From positions 17,974 to 81,973 of the forward strand of contig JAHBMJ010000995.1 of NCBI GenBank assembly GCA_018398765.1: 64,000 nt of DNA. The letters run 5' to 3'. Shown in pieces: positions 10,396-22,945 of the stretch (positions within the stretch are counted from its first letter, which is position 1; each line of letters starts with the position of its first letter). Source of the DNA: Chromera velia (taxonomy: Eukaryota; Sar; Chromeraceae). The notes below the pieces were generated by a model, which saw only the letters and a list, made by a program, of their open reading frames with translations, ran no database searches and was not told where the DNA came from. Both the position numbers and the translations under genes were made by a program.

Positions 10396-13378
10396 TCACC
10401 CCACAAGGCTTAGTCGCGTCTTCCTCGCCCTCTCTTGCGCCTCTGCATCGCTGGTGCACGTCCGCTTGTGCTCCTTCCACGCCGCCGCCTGACACGCTTC
10501 CGAGCAGTACACTGCGCTCTCACACCGGCTGCAGCGCTTCAGAGACACCCTGTCAGTCGGTGCAGCCCTTCCCGCGTTCGACTCGGACCCGATCCGCCCC
10601 TCTCCTTCTGCCTCGGTCAGTGTGTCCTGGGGTGTGCTCCTCGGTCCGACCTCATTGTGAAGTGCTGTCTTGCGCTTCTGGGTCTTAAGGTTAACGTTTC
10701 TGTCCACCGGGTCTTCTTGAGGGCCCTCCTTGAGGAGACGAAAGAAACCTGATCCAGAGGAACCTCCCTTGCCAGCCTCTTCCTCCATCTCGCCCAGCTG
10801 CGAATGCACATGCACATGCAGGCCAGACATTCAAGCTGAGTGCAGTCTGCAAACAAGACATGAGCTTTTTTTCTGAGTTCTTTCTTTCTGAGTTCTTTTT
10901 TTCTGAGTTCTTTTCTTCGAGTCTGTCGAGAAAGACCATGTTGAACTGCCTGCATGATTGAGAACTGGTCATTCTGCTTTCTGAAAGAAAGGCTGGAATC
11001 TTTCAAACCAATTTTACATAAACAAAAAACCGGTGGGCTGATTCAATTTGACTGCATGATCAAATGACTGGCTGACCGCATTGCAGTGATCACACCTCCG
11101 GACGCGTGCGCTTGAGTCTCTGTACCCCTTGAACTTTCCCCTCAGAGCACTCTGGACCGCCACTCGCTTCTTTGCCTTCACTGAAACTGAGTCTGGCACG
11201 TCAGCACCCTGCCGTCCACCCCCTTTCCTCTTGACAAGGCTGCTGTTCGACTCCCCCAACTCCTGTCTTTCCATCTGCCTCCTTTCGTCGGAAGCCGCGA
11301 GCACGTCCTCCCCAGAGACCGAGAGCGCGCAGGTGATCGGGACAGAATGCCCACGACAGCCGGAGGAGTCGAGAAAGACCACCCCCTGGAGTTCCGAGCC
11401 CGACCGAGCTCTCTCCAAAGCCGAGGCCTCGACTTCAGCCATGGTGAAGGCGCCCACTTGCACGGATGCAGAAGGGGGGACGGAGAGCTTCACGGTGCAG
11501 CACAGCGTGTTGAAAAGGAACAAGCCGAAGATGTGGAGAAAACAAAAAACAACCGATTGAACCAGAAAGGCCGATGCCAGCAAGCAAAGCCCCCATTCAT
11601 AAATGAACATGGGTGCAGTACCGAAAGAGGCGCCCTAGCTCACTGACTCACTCACTTCATCGATTAGAGGTTGAAGCTCCAGCAGACGAACTGCCAGTTC
11701 TCTCCGGAATTCGTCGAAGGTCTCTTCATCCGACTGGAAAGTCCTCTCTGTCCGACGAAAAGCCCTCAGAGCTTTCTTTTCTTCTTTCAGAACCTTCCGA
11801 TCTTTCTGCAATGGATGGATGCAGGAGGACAAACAGTCGTGTCTGTCTGACCAAGCATCGCACTTCGTGACCTTTCGAGCAGAGAGGAAGGAACAGGATG
11901 TGTGGAATTTCTACGATTTGCCAGCCGAAGAGAGAAAAGGGCGACAGAAAAATCACCTGACGAACTTTTTTGAAGCTACAGTGACTGAACAATAAAGAGT
12001 GAAGGGCTGCTTACCTTCGACAGGTATCTTTAAATTTCCCGTTGGCTTCCAACAAATCTGCTTGCTTGTTCAGACTCGCACTCATAACATCGAGCCTGGC
12101 CGTTTCGTTCTTAAAAGTTCGGGCTGTTTTGCGCAGAAAGCAGAGGACCATCACTGCCCTGCAACAATCCTCTACCAGTGTTCTGAAGCACCAGATCACG
12201 TGAGGGCTCACAGCGTCCAGCGGACCCCAAAGCAATGACAGCTGCAGAAATACCCAGATCCCCCACAGGCTGCCTTGATATACTCTGTGAGCCTCCACTC
12301 TGCCCGACCTCTCAAGGGCGAGAGCCTCATTCTGCAACAGAGCTGCGCGAGTGACCCAAACAAACTCCTTGCTCTTGATATGAGCCAAGGACCACCTCGA
12401 CGCCACCCGTTTGCAGAGATGAAACGCGCACATGAGGACCCCAGTTGCCCCTGCCTGCCAAACCCATCCCTCTGGTTGGACGAAGAGGTAGTAGAGCACT
12501 TAGAGGAAAAACCAGGGCAAAGAAAGCGCGAACCCGAGTGCAAGCAAAACGGGTGGCACAATCTCGCACCAGAGCTCCGTTGGGGAAGAGGGAACATCAG
12601 CCGGAACCTCCCGAAGCCCCCGGCCTGGAATGCACTCCGTCCCTAAGAAGGAAAGGACCCGGGCCCTTCCGAGGACGCTGTACGCCGAGTCGGGCAGCTG
12701 GAACTCCAGTCTTGCCGTGGCTCCCTTCTCACGGACTGTCAGCTGAAGGTGCAGAGACGACTTCAGACAGTAATCTGCCAGACACAACTTGATAGAGGGC
12801 GGAAAGTCAAAGCTGGCCAAACCAGTATGCGCTCTTTTGATTGCGTCCTCCTCAGCAAGGGTCAGCCACTCGGCCGAATCGGTGCTGTTGCTGTTTGATC
12901 GCTGACGGTATCGGTGTCTGTGCATAAGGGACTCAAAATCCTCCTCCATGTCTGTAGAAGACTTCCCAGAAAAAATCTACCAGAGCAGCTGAAGCCGAAA
13001 CTCCTCAATTTCCAAATTGGCCTTGCCCATGCTGCTGCGATCGACCACCGCAGACCAGAGCTCAAAGGCCGACAGGAGAAAGGGCACCTCTCTGGTGGAA
13101 ACGGCTTGCAGAAGAATGTGTTTGGCGAATAGGCCAAGCTGCGCTCGTGTCATGGTTCCGCTTGAAAGAGGCACGTCTGCCCCGTCCGTTGTCTTCCAGG
13201 CTGCACAAGGTTCATTGTTGGTCTCCGAGAGAAAAGAAAGCGACAAGCACAAATCGAAGTCTTCTGTCAGTCCAGGAAAGCTCTTTGTCGGTCTGACGAC
13301 AACACCTGTCTTGTCAAGGCTCTCCACCTCAACAAGCGGCCCTGAATCCTCCATCCTGTGTGACTGACGGCTAGTCAA
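10396..13378 (-). pseudogene. Membrane protein with C-terminal MYND-type zinc finger; two in-frame stops
   Basis: From 13378 down to about 12017 one minus-strand frame stays open apart from TAG at 12977-12979 and TAA at 12500-12502. The TAA falls inside a hydrophobic helix (ALGFALSLPWFFL, stop, VLYYLFVQ). A second hydrophobic stretch follows near 12250. The frame ends at a GTAAGC donor (12016). Further likely exons are 11809-11658 (acidic/basic coiled coil between TTGCAG and GTGAGT), within 11610-11080 (including CDHC), and 10798-10396, which carries a MYND core: CSRCESAVYCSEACQ, then HKRTC. MYND fingers usually bind Pro-rich peptides. The first Cys pair seems to sit about 80 residues upstream, in the previous exon. 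I could not join the exons at 12017 and 11809 in phase. It may be a decayed gene, an assembly error, or a gene with introns I failed to see. Confidence 0.5.
10866..10918. repeat. Short tandem repeat, CTGAGTTCTTT unit
   Basis: Three copies of a unit of about 15-16 bp (CTGAGTTCTTTCTTT-like) lie in a probable intron of the MYND gene. Confidence 0.7.
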
Positions 13379-14175
13379 AGTGTTACGGTCGTCTGTTCGC
13401 AGATATACTTTTCTGTCTTCAGAAAAGCCCCCGCCGGCCCCGGGTGCCCCCGAGGTTCACTGCCTAGAAAAGGCGTATACCATCGGTGGTCGTATACGGC
13501 GCTGTCCCTTTTCACAACTCAGTAGCTAGCAACCACCTTGCATCCACTGGCAGGCTTGATCAATGTGTGTTTATGGGCTAATAGCAGTGGCATCACGATG
13601 CATGCATGGCATCACATGCAGAACCAAGATCTGATCGAACGCGCGCCGCGCGCGGCGCCGGAAAAATGATGAAAAATGTGCACCCGCGGCCCGGGATTGT
13701 TGCATGCATGCTATAGCTGCATGCATGCATGCATGGCCGCGCGGAATGCATTCCGTGGAGACGGCTTCGATTTCGTTAATTCGCCCATGCAATCATATGC
13801 AATCATGTCCAATCTGCAAATCGTTTTCAGACTTCCGAGCGGTGGTGAGCGAGTCAGAGCGACAGTGCACCAGTCTCACAGAGACGCGGAGGGTCAGCGG
13901 TCTGGTAACCTTCTGACCTGCATTCACAAGCTGGACTGCAGGTCATAAGATCCTGAGGAGTCGACGTGAGGTTCCTTGCTGCTTTCGTGTCATGGCCTCT
14001 GTATGATGGACCGATCTATTCATATATCGAGCTGGTCGAGTCGGTCTGGAAGTTGAAAACTCGTTGAGAATTGTAAATTTGTTTGTGGCTTTGCCGTGAG
14101 TTTCTCGCCAGAAGAAGAGCCTGTAGCCAACACAGTGGTTTAGCATTTGTATTTGTTCTTTTCAGGGCCTGAAGC
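13379..14175. promoter_or_regulatory. Divergent spacer with GC-rich core and GCAT repeats
   Basis: This 0.8-kb spacer lies between the minus-strand MYND gene and the plus-strand carrier, so it should hold both promoters. It contains a run of only C and G (about 13638-13662, CGCGCGCCGCGCGCGG-like) and a GCAT-repeat palindrome (about 13702-13735). No TATA box or known operator can be assigned. Confidence 0.4.
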
Positions 14176-16020
<1,845 letters not shown>

Positions 16021-16129
16021 TCTGAATGAAACGCTTGCACCGCTAGTTGCACCGTAACTTTGATGCTCGCGGCTCGCCACATCCATTGCCTAGTCCATTG
16101 CGGCCATGCAGGAGCCTGAGGCTGGCGTT

Positions 16130-16660
16130 CCATAAATTTGTGGATCCAAAATAAATGAATTTAGTCAATAGATTTCAAATGATTTCAAATTTTAAATCTA
16201 GATTTCAATTTACTGGCAATATATGCTACTCCAATTCCAAAATAAGAAAATTGCTAGAAGTTTTTGGTTTTGCGCGATCAGTTAATAACATTATTAACTT
16301 AATGTTAATTTGAGACTTTTGACTTTACTATGTTAAACGTATAATCTAACTTAATCAAAACTAGAATTGTCTGACTTGAAAGAAGATACTAGGCCTTTGA
16401 ACATCATTATACTTTCTTTCTTTAATGACGCGGACCTTTAGGCCAAGCGTAGTCTTTTTATTCTAAAAATTCAAAAGTCTTTAGTTAGTTTAGACTGTTT
16501 AGTTTTTCAAAGTTTAGTTAGTTCACATTTTCCTGTCAAACTAAAGTAACCAACTGAATTGTGAACTAAACTAGTTATAACCTAAGTTGTAACTAGTCAC
16601 GTAGTAGTCATATGGTTGTACCGTAATATAGTCTGATGATGATAATGATGAGGTGACTTA
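16130..16660. other. AT-rich block with TTTAGTTAG-like motifs
   Basis: This block is strongly AT-rich, with repeated TTAGTTAGTTTAG-like words, directly downstream of the carrier. A similar composition and similar words return at 25.8-26.1 kb on the far side of the retrotransposon region. No gene is visible. Confidence 0.5.
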
Positions 16661-16891
16661 ACCCGCCAGCCATCGTGTCCCAATGGCAAAGGGCAGTCTG
16701 TGAGCATTCATGTCATATTGCAAGCTAGGAGCACGCTAGCGAATGCTCACCTAAAGAGGCCGAACTTTAGGACTACTAGCTAGCAAAACACTGCTCCCCA
16801 GGATCGATACAGCAATGAAGGCACAGTGACTGGCCTTTTGGGCGTCCCTCTGAAGAAGAAGCGAGAAGTACTGCCTTACCCGCTCCTCGGC

Positions 16892-19800
16892 CTACCCCAT
16901 CCCCTTACCCCCTCGGGCTTCCTGTCTCTCTCCATGCTCACACACTTCTTCTATTGACATACGCTCCAGTCGCCTATACCAGAGATCACTCAGTCTCCCC
17001 CGCAGTACCTCCGTTCGGATACAAGTTGTCAGATGGTGAATCGGATCGTCAATTAATTTCTTCCAACTTTTCTCTTCACAGGCTTTGCAAATTGATTTAA
17101 CCCTCCCCCCATGGTTTGCCCCCCCTTCAACAATAGCGCACAACAAAGGGCGGAAAACTGCCCCAGGCAAAGACAAGAACTGCTTGGGGAGAGGTTCCGC
17201 CGAGGCAGGCCATGAGCCCCCCCTCCCCTCCACCAAGCTTCCGAGAACCAATTTTACAAAACATTGGTTGCTACTATTCTCCTCCTGATATTCGGTCAAG
17301 CAAGCAGACGGAGGAAAAGATACGCTCCCATGCATTTTTTGTCTCCCCTGCCTCCCCCTTCTCGATCCTTTCTGTGATAGAGACCAGGTTTACCCAGTCC
17401 CCCATCCATTCGTTCACTTCTCTGTTTCTCGCTCCCCTTCTCAGCTTGCTATCTGATGTTCTGAAATCGACCTCATCTGGTTTACTTTCTAGGAGGGCAG
17501 GACTAACGGGTTACACAAGCTTCTTTGCAGACCCTGACCACGTTCTTAACTCCCCCGAACTTCCCCCTCCTATGGCATGCCCACAATGCTTGAGGCAAAG
17601 CCAATCGAATAAGGGAGAGACTTCTCAAATACCCCCCCACTCTGACACTGAGAATCTCTCTCATGGGCCTCAGCCCAATGGTTGCAAGGGTGGGAAACAC
17701 AAAAGAATTCCAGGGCAGACGCGGTCCGGGAGAGACCAACGCACAAAACGAAGCTGGAGGGAGTCTAAGCATCGGATGTCAGATTCCTGAATGGGGAGAG
17801 CTTCAAGGGAATAGGTGGTGGCGGGCTCCCACGTCCCCTTGAAAAGGGACATGCGACTGTGGGGGGAAAGCATACCTATTGACGCACACAGACCCATAGC
17901 CCCCCCAACTCCCCTTTCTGTGGCTTTAAATCTGGCGGTCACAGACTTGCGAGGGTTTGCATCAGAAAAAACCTAACAGCCAAGATATCTGTAACTCTCT
18001 ACCCACTCGACCGTCCGACCCTTGAAACGAATTTCATCTACCCCGCCTCTACCTGCCAATCTCATCACCTTTGTCTTCTTCAGATTCACCGTCAACCCCC
18101 ACTTGTTACAATAGATAGCCAACCGATCAATCCTCTTCTGGAGGTCTTGAGGGGAGTGTCCGAAGATGACGAGGTCATCGGCATATCTAATGCTCTTAAG
18201 CAGTAGGTCTTCCAACCTCACTCCTGTCGGGGGTGTGTCTGGGGGGGACGAGTTTAAGGCTCTGGGCTAAGCCTCTAACTCCCCCCTCCATCGGGCGCTC
18301 GCTTCCTTGGGAAGGTTTACTCGTTCCTCTTGCCGGAGCTCTCTGTATTGAAGGCTAATGGAGGTAAGGATGTTATTGATAAAGAGAAGAAAGAGAAGAG
18401 AAGAGAGTAGGTCCCCTTGCTTGACTCCTGTTCCTTCCTCAAATAATATTATATTGTCCAAGCCCTCAATCTTCCCCATTACTTTGACATATATCGCATG
18501 AATCATTCGAATGTCCCCCTTGCCTAGCCCTTCTTCTTTAAGCCTCTCTATCAGTTTTTTCCTGTTTACTTTGTCAAACGTCTTACTGAAGTCCACAAAG
18601 GAAGCAAACATTGTCAACGGTCTCTTTTTGTTTCTTGCAGTTTCCGATAAAGCAAACAAAGCATGAATCGCCTCTCTAGTTCCAACCTCTTTCCTAAAGC
18701 CTATCTGTCTGTCATCGATCCTCGTTCTCAGACGAAGACGAGAATCTATAAGCAACTTGAAGGCAAAGAGCTTAACAAGAAGACTTGCTATGTGTATGGG
18801 CCTCCATTCATTCGCCAATAGAGACACAAGGCCTTTAGGGACGGGGACGATGCAAAGGAAATTCTATGTGGGCGGCCAGTAAGAGAACAGGTGAAAGAGA
18901 TTAAAAAAGATAAAAAAAAGAAAATGCGAGAGACGTGATGAGCCAAAACATAGAGCAGCATGCTTACGAGAGAGACCCTTAAGTCTGGCTGCCTTCTTAG
19001 GGTTTATTTCTTAAAGTTTAATGACTTTCTCGCACAGAGAGAGAAAGAGACGAAAGGGGACCGAGGAGGAAGATTCTGAAGGGGACTGGAGGGGAAAGAA
19101 AAGCCGGGAAGTCCTTCTCCTTCAAACACAGACGCCCAGAAGTTTAAAAAAGTATCTGCATGTAGAAGACCTGCTCCCCGCTCCATCTTCTCCGTTCTGT
19201 TGTACCCTCTTCCATTTCTATACCGCTGAGGGGTCTCTGGCGGCCTCCAAGGCAAGGCGCTCTGCCTGTATACGCACGTAGTACACCGCCTTCTTTCTTG
19301 CAATCAACCTTCCCCTCTCTCTTATAAGCTTGTCTTTCTATTTCTGTCCATACTTTCTAGACCTGTCATTACTCTTCCTGCCTACAACTCGTGTTTTTAG
19401 CTCTTTCTCTGCTCTCCTTACCCGTTTATTCATTTCTTTACACTCACTGTCCCACCAGGGAATGGCTGTCTGTCCATTCTTCCTTTTATCATGTTTCTTC
19501 TCACCCCTCTACTTCCTTCCCTCCGCCGGCGGTTCTGCTAGCTTCTCTTCCCATCTGCCTACTAGGTCTTTGATCCTCTCAGGCAGGGAAACAGGGATGG
19601 ATACAGGGGGGATTAGGTCATGGGGGGGGGAAAAAGGGGGAGGAATGGGTAAAAGAGGCAATCCATTATGTTCAACCTCAGCTGCCATCAGGCCTGCCTC
19701 CCAGAGACCTGGCCAACATGCCTCCGCGAGCTGCTGCACGGAAGTCGCCATCTCTGTAACCTCCTCATCCCTTACTGGTGAGACTTTGCACGGCTTTTTG

Positions 19801-20900
19801 AAAAGAGGAGCAGGGATCAATGAGGGAGGCGGGGAGGGGAAGCGACTCCACATTAACCAGAGTGAGGCCATATGAAACTGAGCAGTGTTCTGGGGTAGCA
19901 TCAGCAAACATTTCAATTCCAAAAGAACTCCAAGAAGACAAAAGTGCAGGGTCAATTAAAATGAAGTCAATTACAGAACACGGCCTACCTTCTCTGGAAA
20001 ATGTATATCCCCTCGAACAGTCAATATCAATTTTTTTTTCTTGATCCTTCAATTTTATGCCGCTGAGCGGCACCAAAACTTAGTTTGAGACCTCGCACAA
20101 CCGCAGCAAAGCGCGTCATCGACCTTCAGCGTCTACTTGTGCTCCACATTCCGACTCCCTAAATATCCCCTGAACCATCCTATTTCCTTCTTCTACTCCC
20201 TCCCTTCCCATGTTCTCTCTATGCTCTGTCTCTTCTGAGGCTATCTCTCTCTCCCACGTGACCCCCTTTGGGAATTCTGCTCCGATATGTTAATTGAAAT
20301 CCCCCAGGACCAGTCGCCTGGCCGATAGAGGGACATCACACACCGCATCCAACAGAAATTCCCTTTCCTGTTCCTTTGAGATCCCGTTCCTCAAACTCCT
20401 AACAGCGCTTCTCTGCAGAACGTATACGCCAAAAATAAAAAGAGAACCCCCACCCCCCCTAGCCACCCCCCACCTTCCATGTCTTCTCCCCTTCTTGTAT
20501 ATACCCTTATACCCGCTTGTACCTACAGTCTGACAATGTTTGGCCCACACAGTTCCCGTTGAGGTTTCAGGTGGGCTTACAGACTTTTTCTGATAAGAAT
20601 GCAGAACCTACCTGTATTTTGTTCCTTATTCTGTACCTTTCCGTGCACCCCCAGCTTCCTTCTATGCCACTCCCTATGTGAATAATTCCAGCCACCTTCG
20701 CAGAGGGAAACTACGTCTCTGTAAGCACAACGATGTCTACCCCCTGCAGCCATCTATCAAGAGACCCATTGGAAATTTTGGATTTCAAGCTGCCTACATT
20801 CAACGTCGCGACGACCAGTTGTCTCTCTGTTTGTCCGATTACTTTAAAAGGTACAGGCGGGGAGGAAAGGGAAAGAAGGGGTGTTTCGAACACCCAAAGA
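16892..20900 (-). mobile_element. Degenerate non-LTR retrotransposon (LINE) ORF2
   Basis: Pieces of one LINE protein lie in the expected order on the minus strand, broken by stops and frameshifts. The endonuclease begins at 20893 (LNVGSL, then VLTET with the catalytic Glu), continues with VLGDFN at about 20290 and ends with a VIDFILID / PEHCSV pair near 19950. Reverse transcriptase follows at 18827-17973: NEWRPI, FVDFSKTFD (catalytic Asp), GVKQGDLLSSLLF, and YADD at 18174-18185, then LKKTKVM and YRYLG. A terminal knuckle, CKAC...HHLTTC, lies near 17090-17020. Such elements copy themselves by target-primed reverse transcription. This copy looks dead. I cannot name the clade. Confidence 0.85.
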
Positions 20901-21679
20901 GGAATTGAAGAGGTTATGGATAGACGGGAGTCTCAGAGAGAAAAACAAGAATAATCAGGAAGAAAAGAAGAAGAAGGAGAAGAAGAAGAGGGTGAAAAAG
21001 GTGAAGAAGGATAAGGAGAGGGAGAGTCGGAAGTGCACTTTGAGGTAGCGATGTGAAACAAGGAATCAGAGGAAGAAGCCGAAGGGGGGGGTATCTCTAG
21101 AGAGGTGGGGGATACCGCTTGGCCTGCTCGTTTCTTTTCCCAAAAATTCTCTATCAATTCTCTAGATACCTCCCCTACAGGAACCCAACGAGGCCTACCC
21201 TACCCTTTTTTTCTGACTCTGTACTGTCTGTCTGGCCCCCTATCCCATGTGCCTTCCACCTTCCTTATTTTTCTATTCTCTGCCTCTGGTGCTTCCCTAC
21301 TCTCTCCTCTCCTTCTATTCTAAAATTTGGTGATGAGCTTTTTAGGGACCGAGCCCCTCAGAACCTAGACTGTCCCCTCTTTGTCTTTCTTCCTTACCTC
21401 ATACTCCTTTTATCTTTTCCTTCCCCTAACCGATGCAATGCTCTCTATTATCCCATTCACTTCCCCCCCCCCACTGCCACAAGTCCCACAAAAGAAAAGT
21501 CCGCAGCCCCTCTTTCCCAAAATCTCCCCACACTTCATACAGCGGCATCTCTGCTTCTTCTTTCTCCTCTTTCTTTTGTTTCTTTTTTGACATTCCATCA
21601 GGGGCGCAAGGTGCCTCCCTTTTTCGATGCAAAGCAACAAGGCGGGGGGGTGGGGGGCTTGCTCTTCTACCAACGGACA

Positions 21680-22395
21680 AAAAGAAATAGTAGAAGGGAA
21701 AGGAGAAGAAGAAAGAGAGAAAAAAGAGGAAGGATCCCCCCGGTGGACTGGTCTCTCCCCGCCCTCCCCTCTCTGTCTTTCTCACCCTTATTCTTGCCCA
21801 TACCAGGTCCGGAAGAAGGGGAAGAGAAGAAAAAAACAGGAGAGGAAGGAGAAGGAGGAGGAGGTGGGGGACGGTAGGGGAGAAAACGAAGATGAAGTGA
21901 AGTACTTCTGTCGATCGGAAGATTTGAAAGGGGGAGGGGAGGGTCTGGCCGGCCTTGTGATAGGCGTTTGGCCCCCCTCCCCTCTGGCCGTATCACAGGC
22001 GCCGCAAACATTGTTAGTCTGCATTTGGGAGGGAGAAGAGGATAATGAATATATGAAGTTATAAATCGGTATCTGTAAATCATTCAAAGCAAGATAGGAA
22101 CGAACAGGAGGAGGAGAAGAAGAAGAAGAGAAAGAGGAAAAAAGAGAAGAAAAAGAAGGAGAAAAAGAGGAAAAAGAAGAAGAAGAAAAGGAAAAAGAGG
22201 ACGAAAGATCCCCCTAGTGGACTGGTCTCTCCCCCCCCTCCCTTCCTTGTCCATTCTCACCCTTGTTCTTGCCCACACCAGGACCAGGGGAAGCGGAAAA
22301 GAAGAAAAAAGCAGCAGAGGCAGGAGAAGGAAGGGGAAGTGGGGGAGAAGACGAAGATAAAATGAAGTGCTATAGATCAGAAGATTCGATGCTTA
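21680..22395. repeat. Diverged direct repeat, 474-bp offset
   Basis: The segment around 21744 (TGGACTGGTCTCTCCCC...) recurs at 22218, with similar sequence for about 200 bp on the 3' side: the CACCCTT.TTCTTGCCCA block, the A/G-rich block and the ATCGGAAGATT-like end. The copies differ by substitutions and small indels. Confidence 0.75.
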
Positions 22396-22869
22396 TCCCC
22401 TTCCTTCTGTTATTTATTCTTCTCTGTCCCCTGTCTTTCTGGCCGTGGCTCTCTCTTGCACTCTCCTGCCTACAAAAAAAAGGGGATATAAAATGCAGTC
22501 ATCATCAAATGCAAAAGGAGCAAAGTATGAAAGAAAGCGCTCTTTCTTTTTAAACTGAGGAGAAAGAGAGGACAAAGGGTTCCTTTCATTCCTTAACTTC
22601 TCACCCCCCTTCTTTACCAGGGTGAAGGGTTGCTCATGCACAGTGACCTGCATAAGAGCCTCCACCTTATCACAAGAAAGGAATCCGTCCTTTAAAGCAG
22701 GGGGATCAGAACAAGGGGGCAGGGTTACCAAAAAACATCATACTACGCCGTATTATAGCGTTTCATACTGTTGAGTCATTAGACCCGATATTGCTCTCGT
22801 GGCTGTCAGAAGAAGGACTGGAGGCGATACCATCGGAGCGTCTGCCCCACCCTCTGGGCCGCTGTGGCT

Positions 22870-22945
22870 CAGACTGGCTGACTGACTGACTGACTGAGGA
22901 CTGACTGATCGATTGATTGACTGATTGATTGATTGATTGATTGAA
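22870..22945. repeat. (GACT)n/(GATT)n tetranucleotide repeat
   Basis: GACT units pass into GATT units, with slips between them. Antisense frames across it read as Ser/Gln/Ile/Asn repeats and are not genes. Confidence 0.85.

Noticed and set aside
12952-12980. 29-nt intron (GTAGAT...CTACAG) removing the TAG in the MYND gene
   Set aside because: The join creates TGA and the phases do not match, so it does not rescue the frame.
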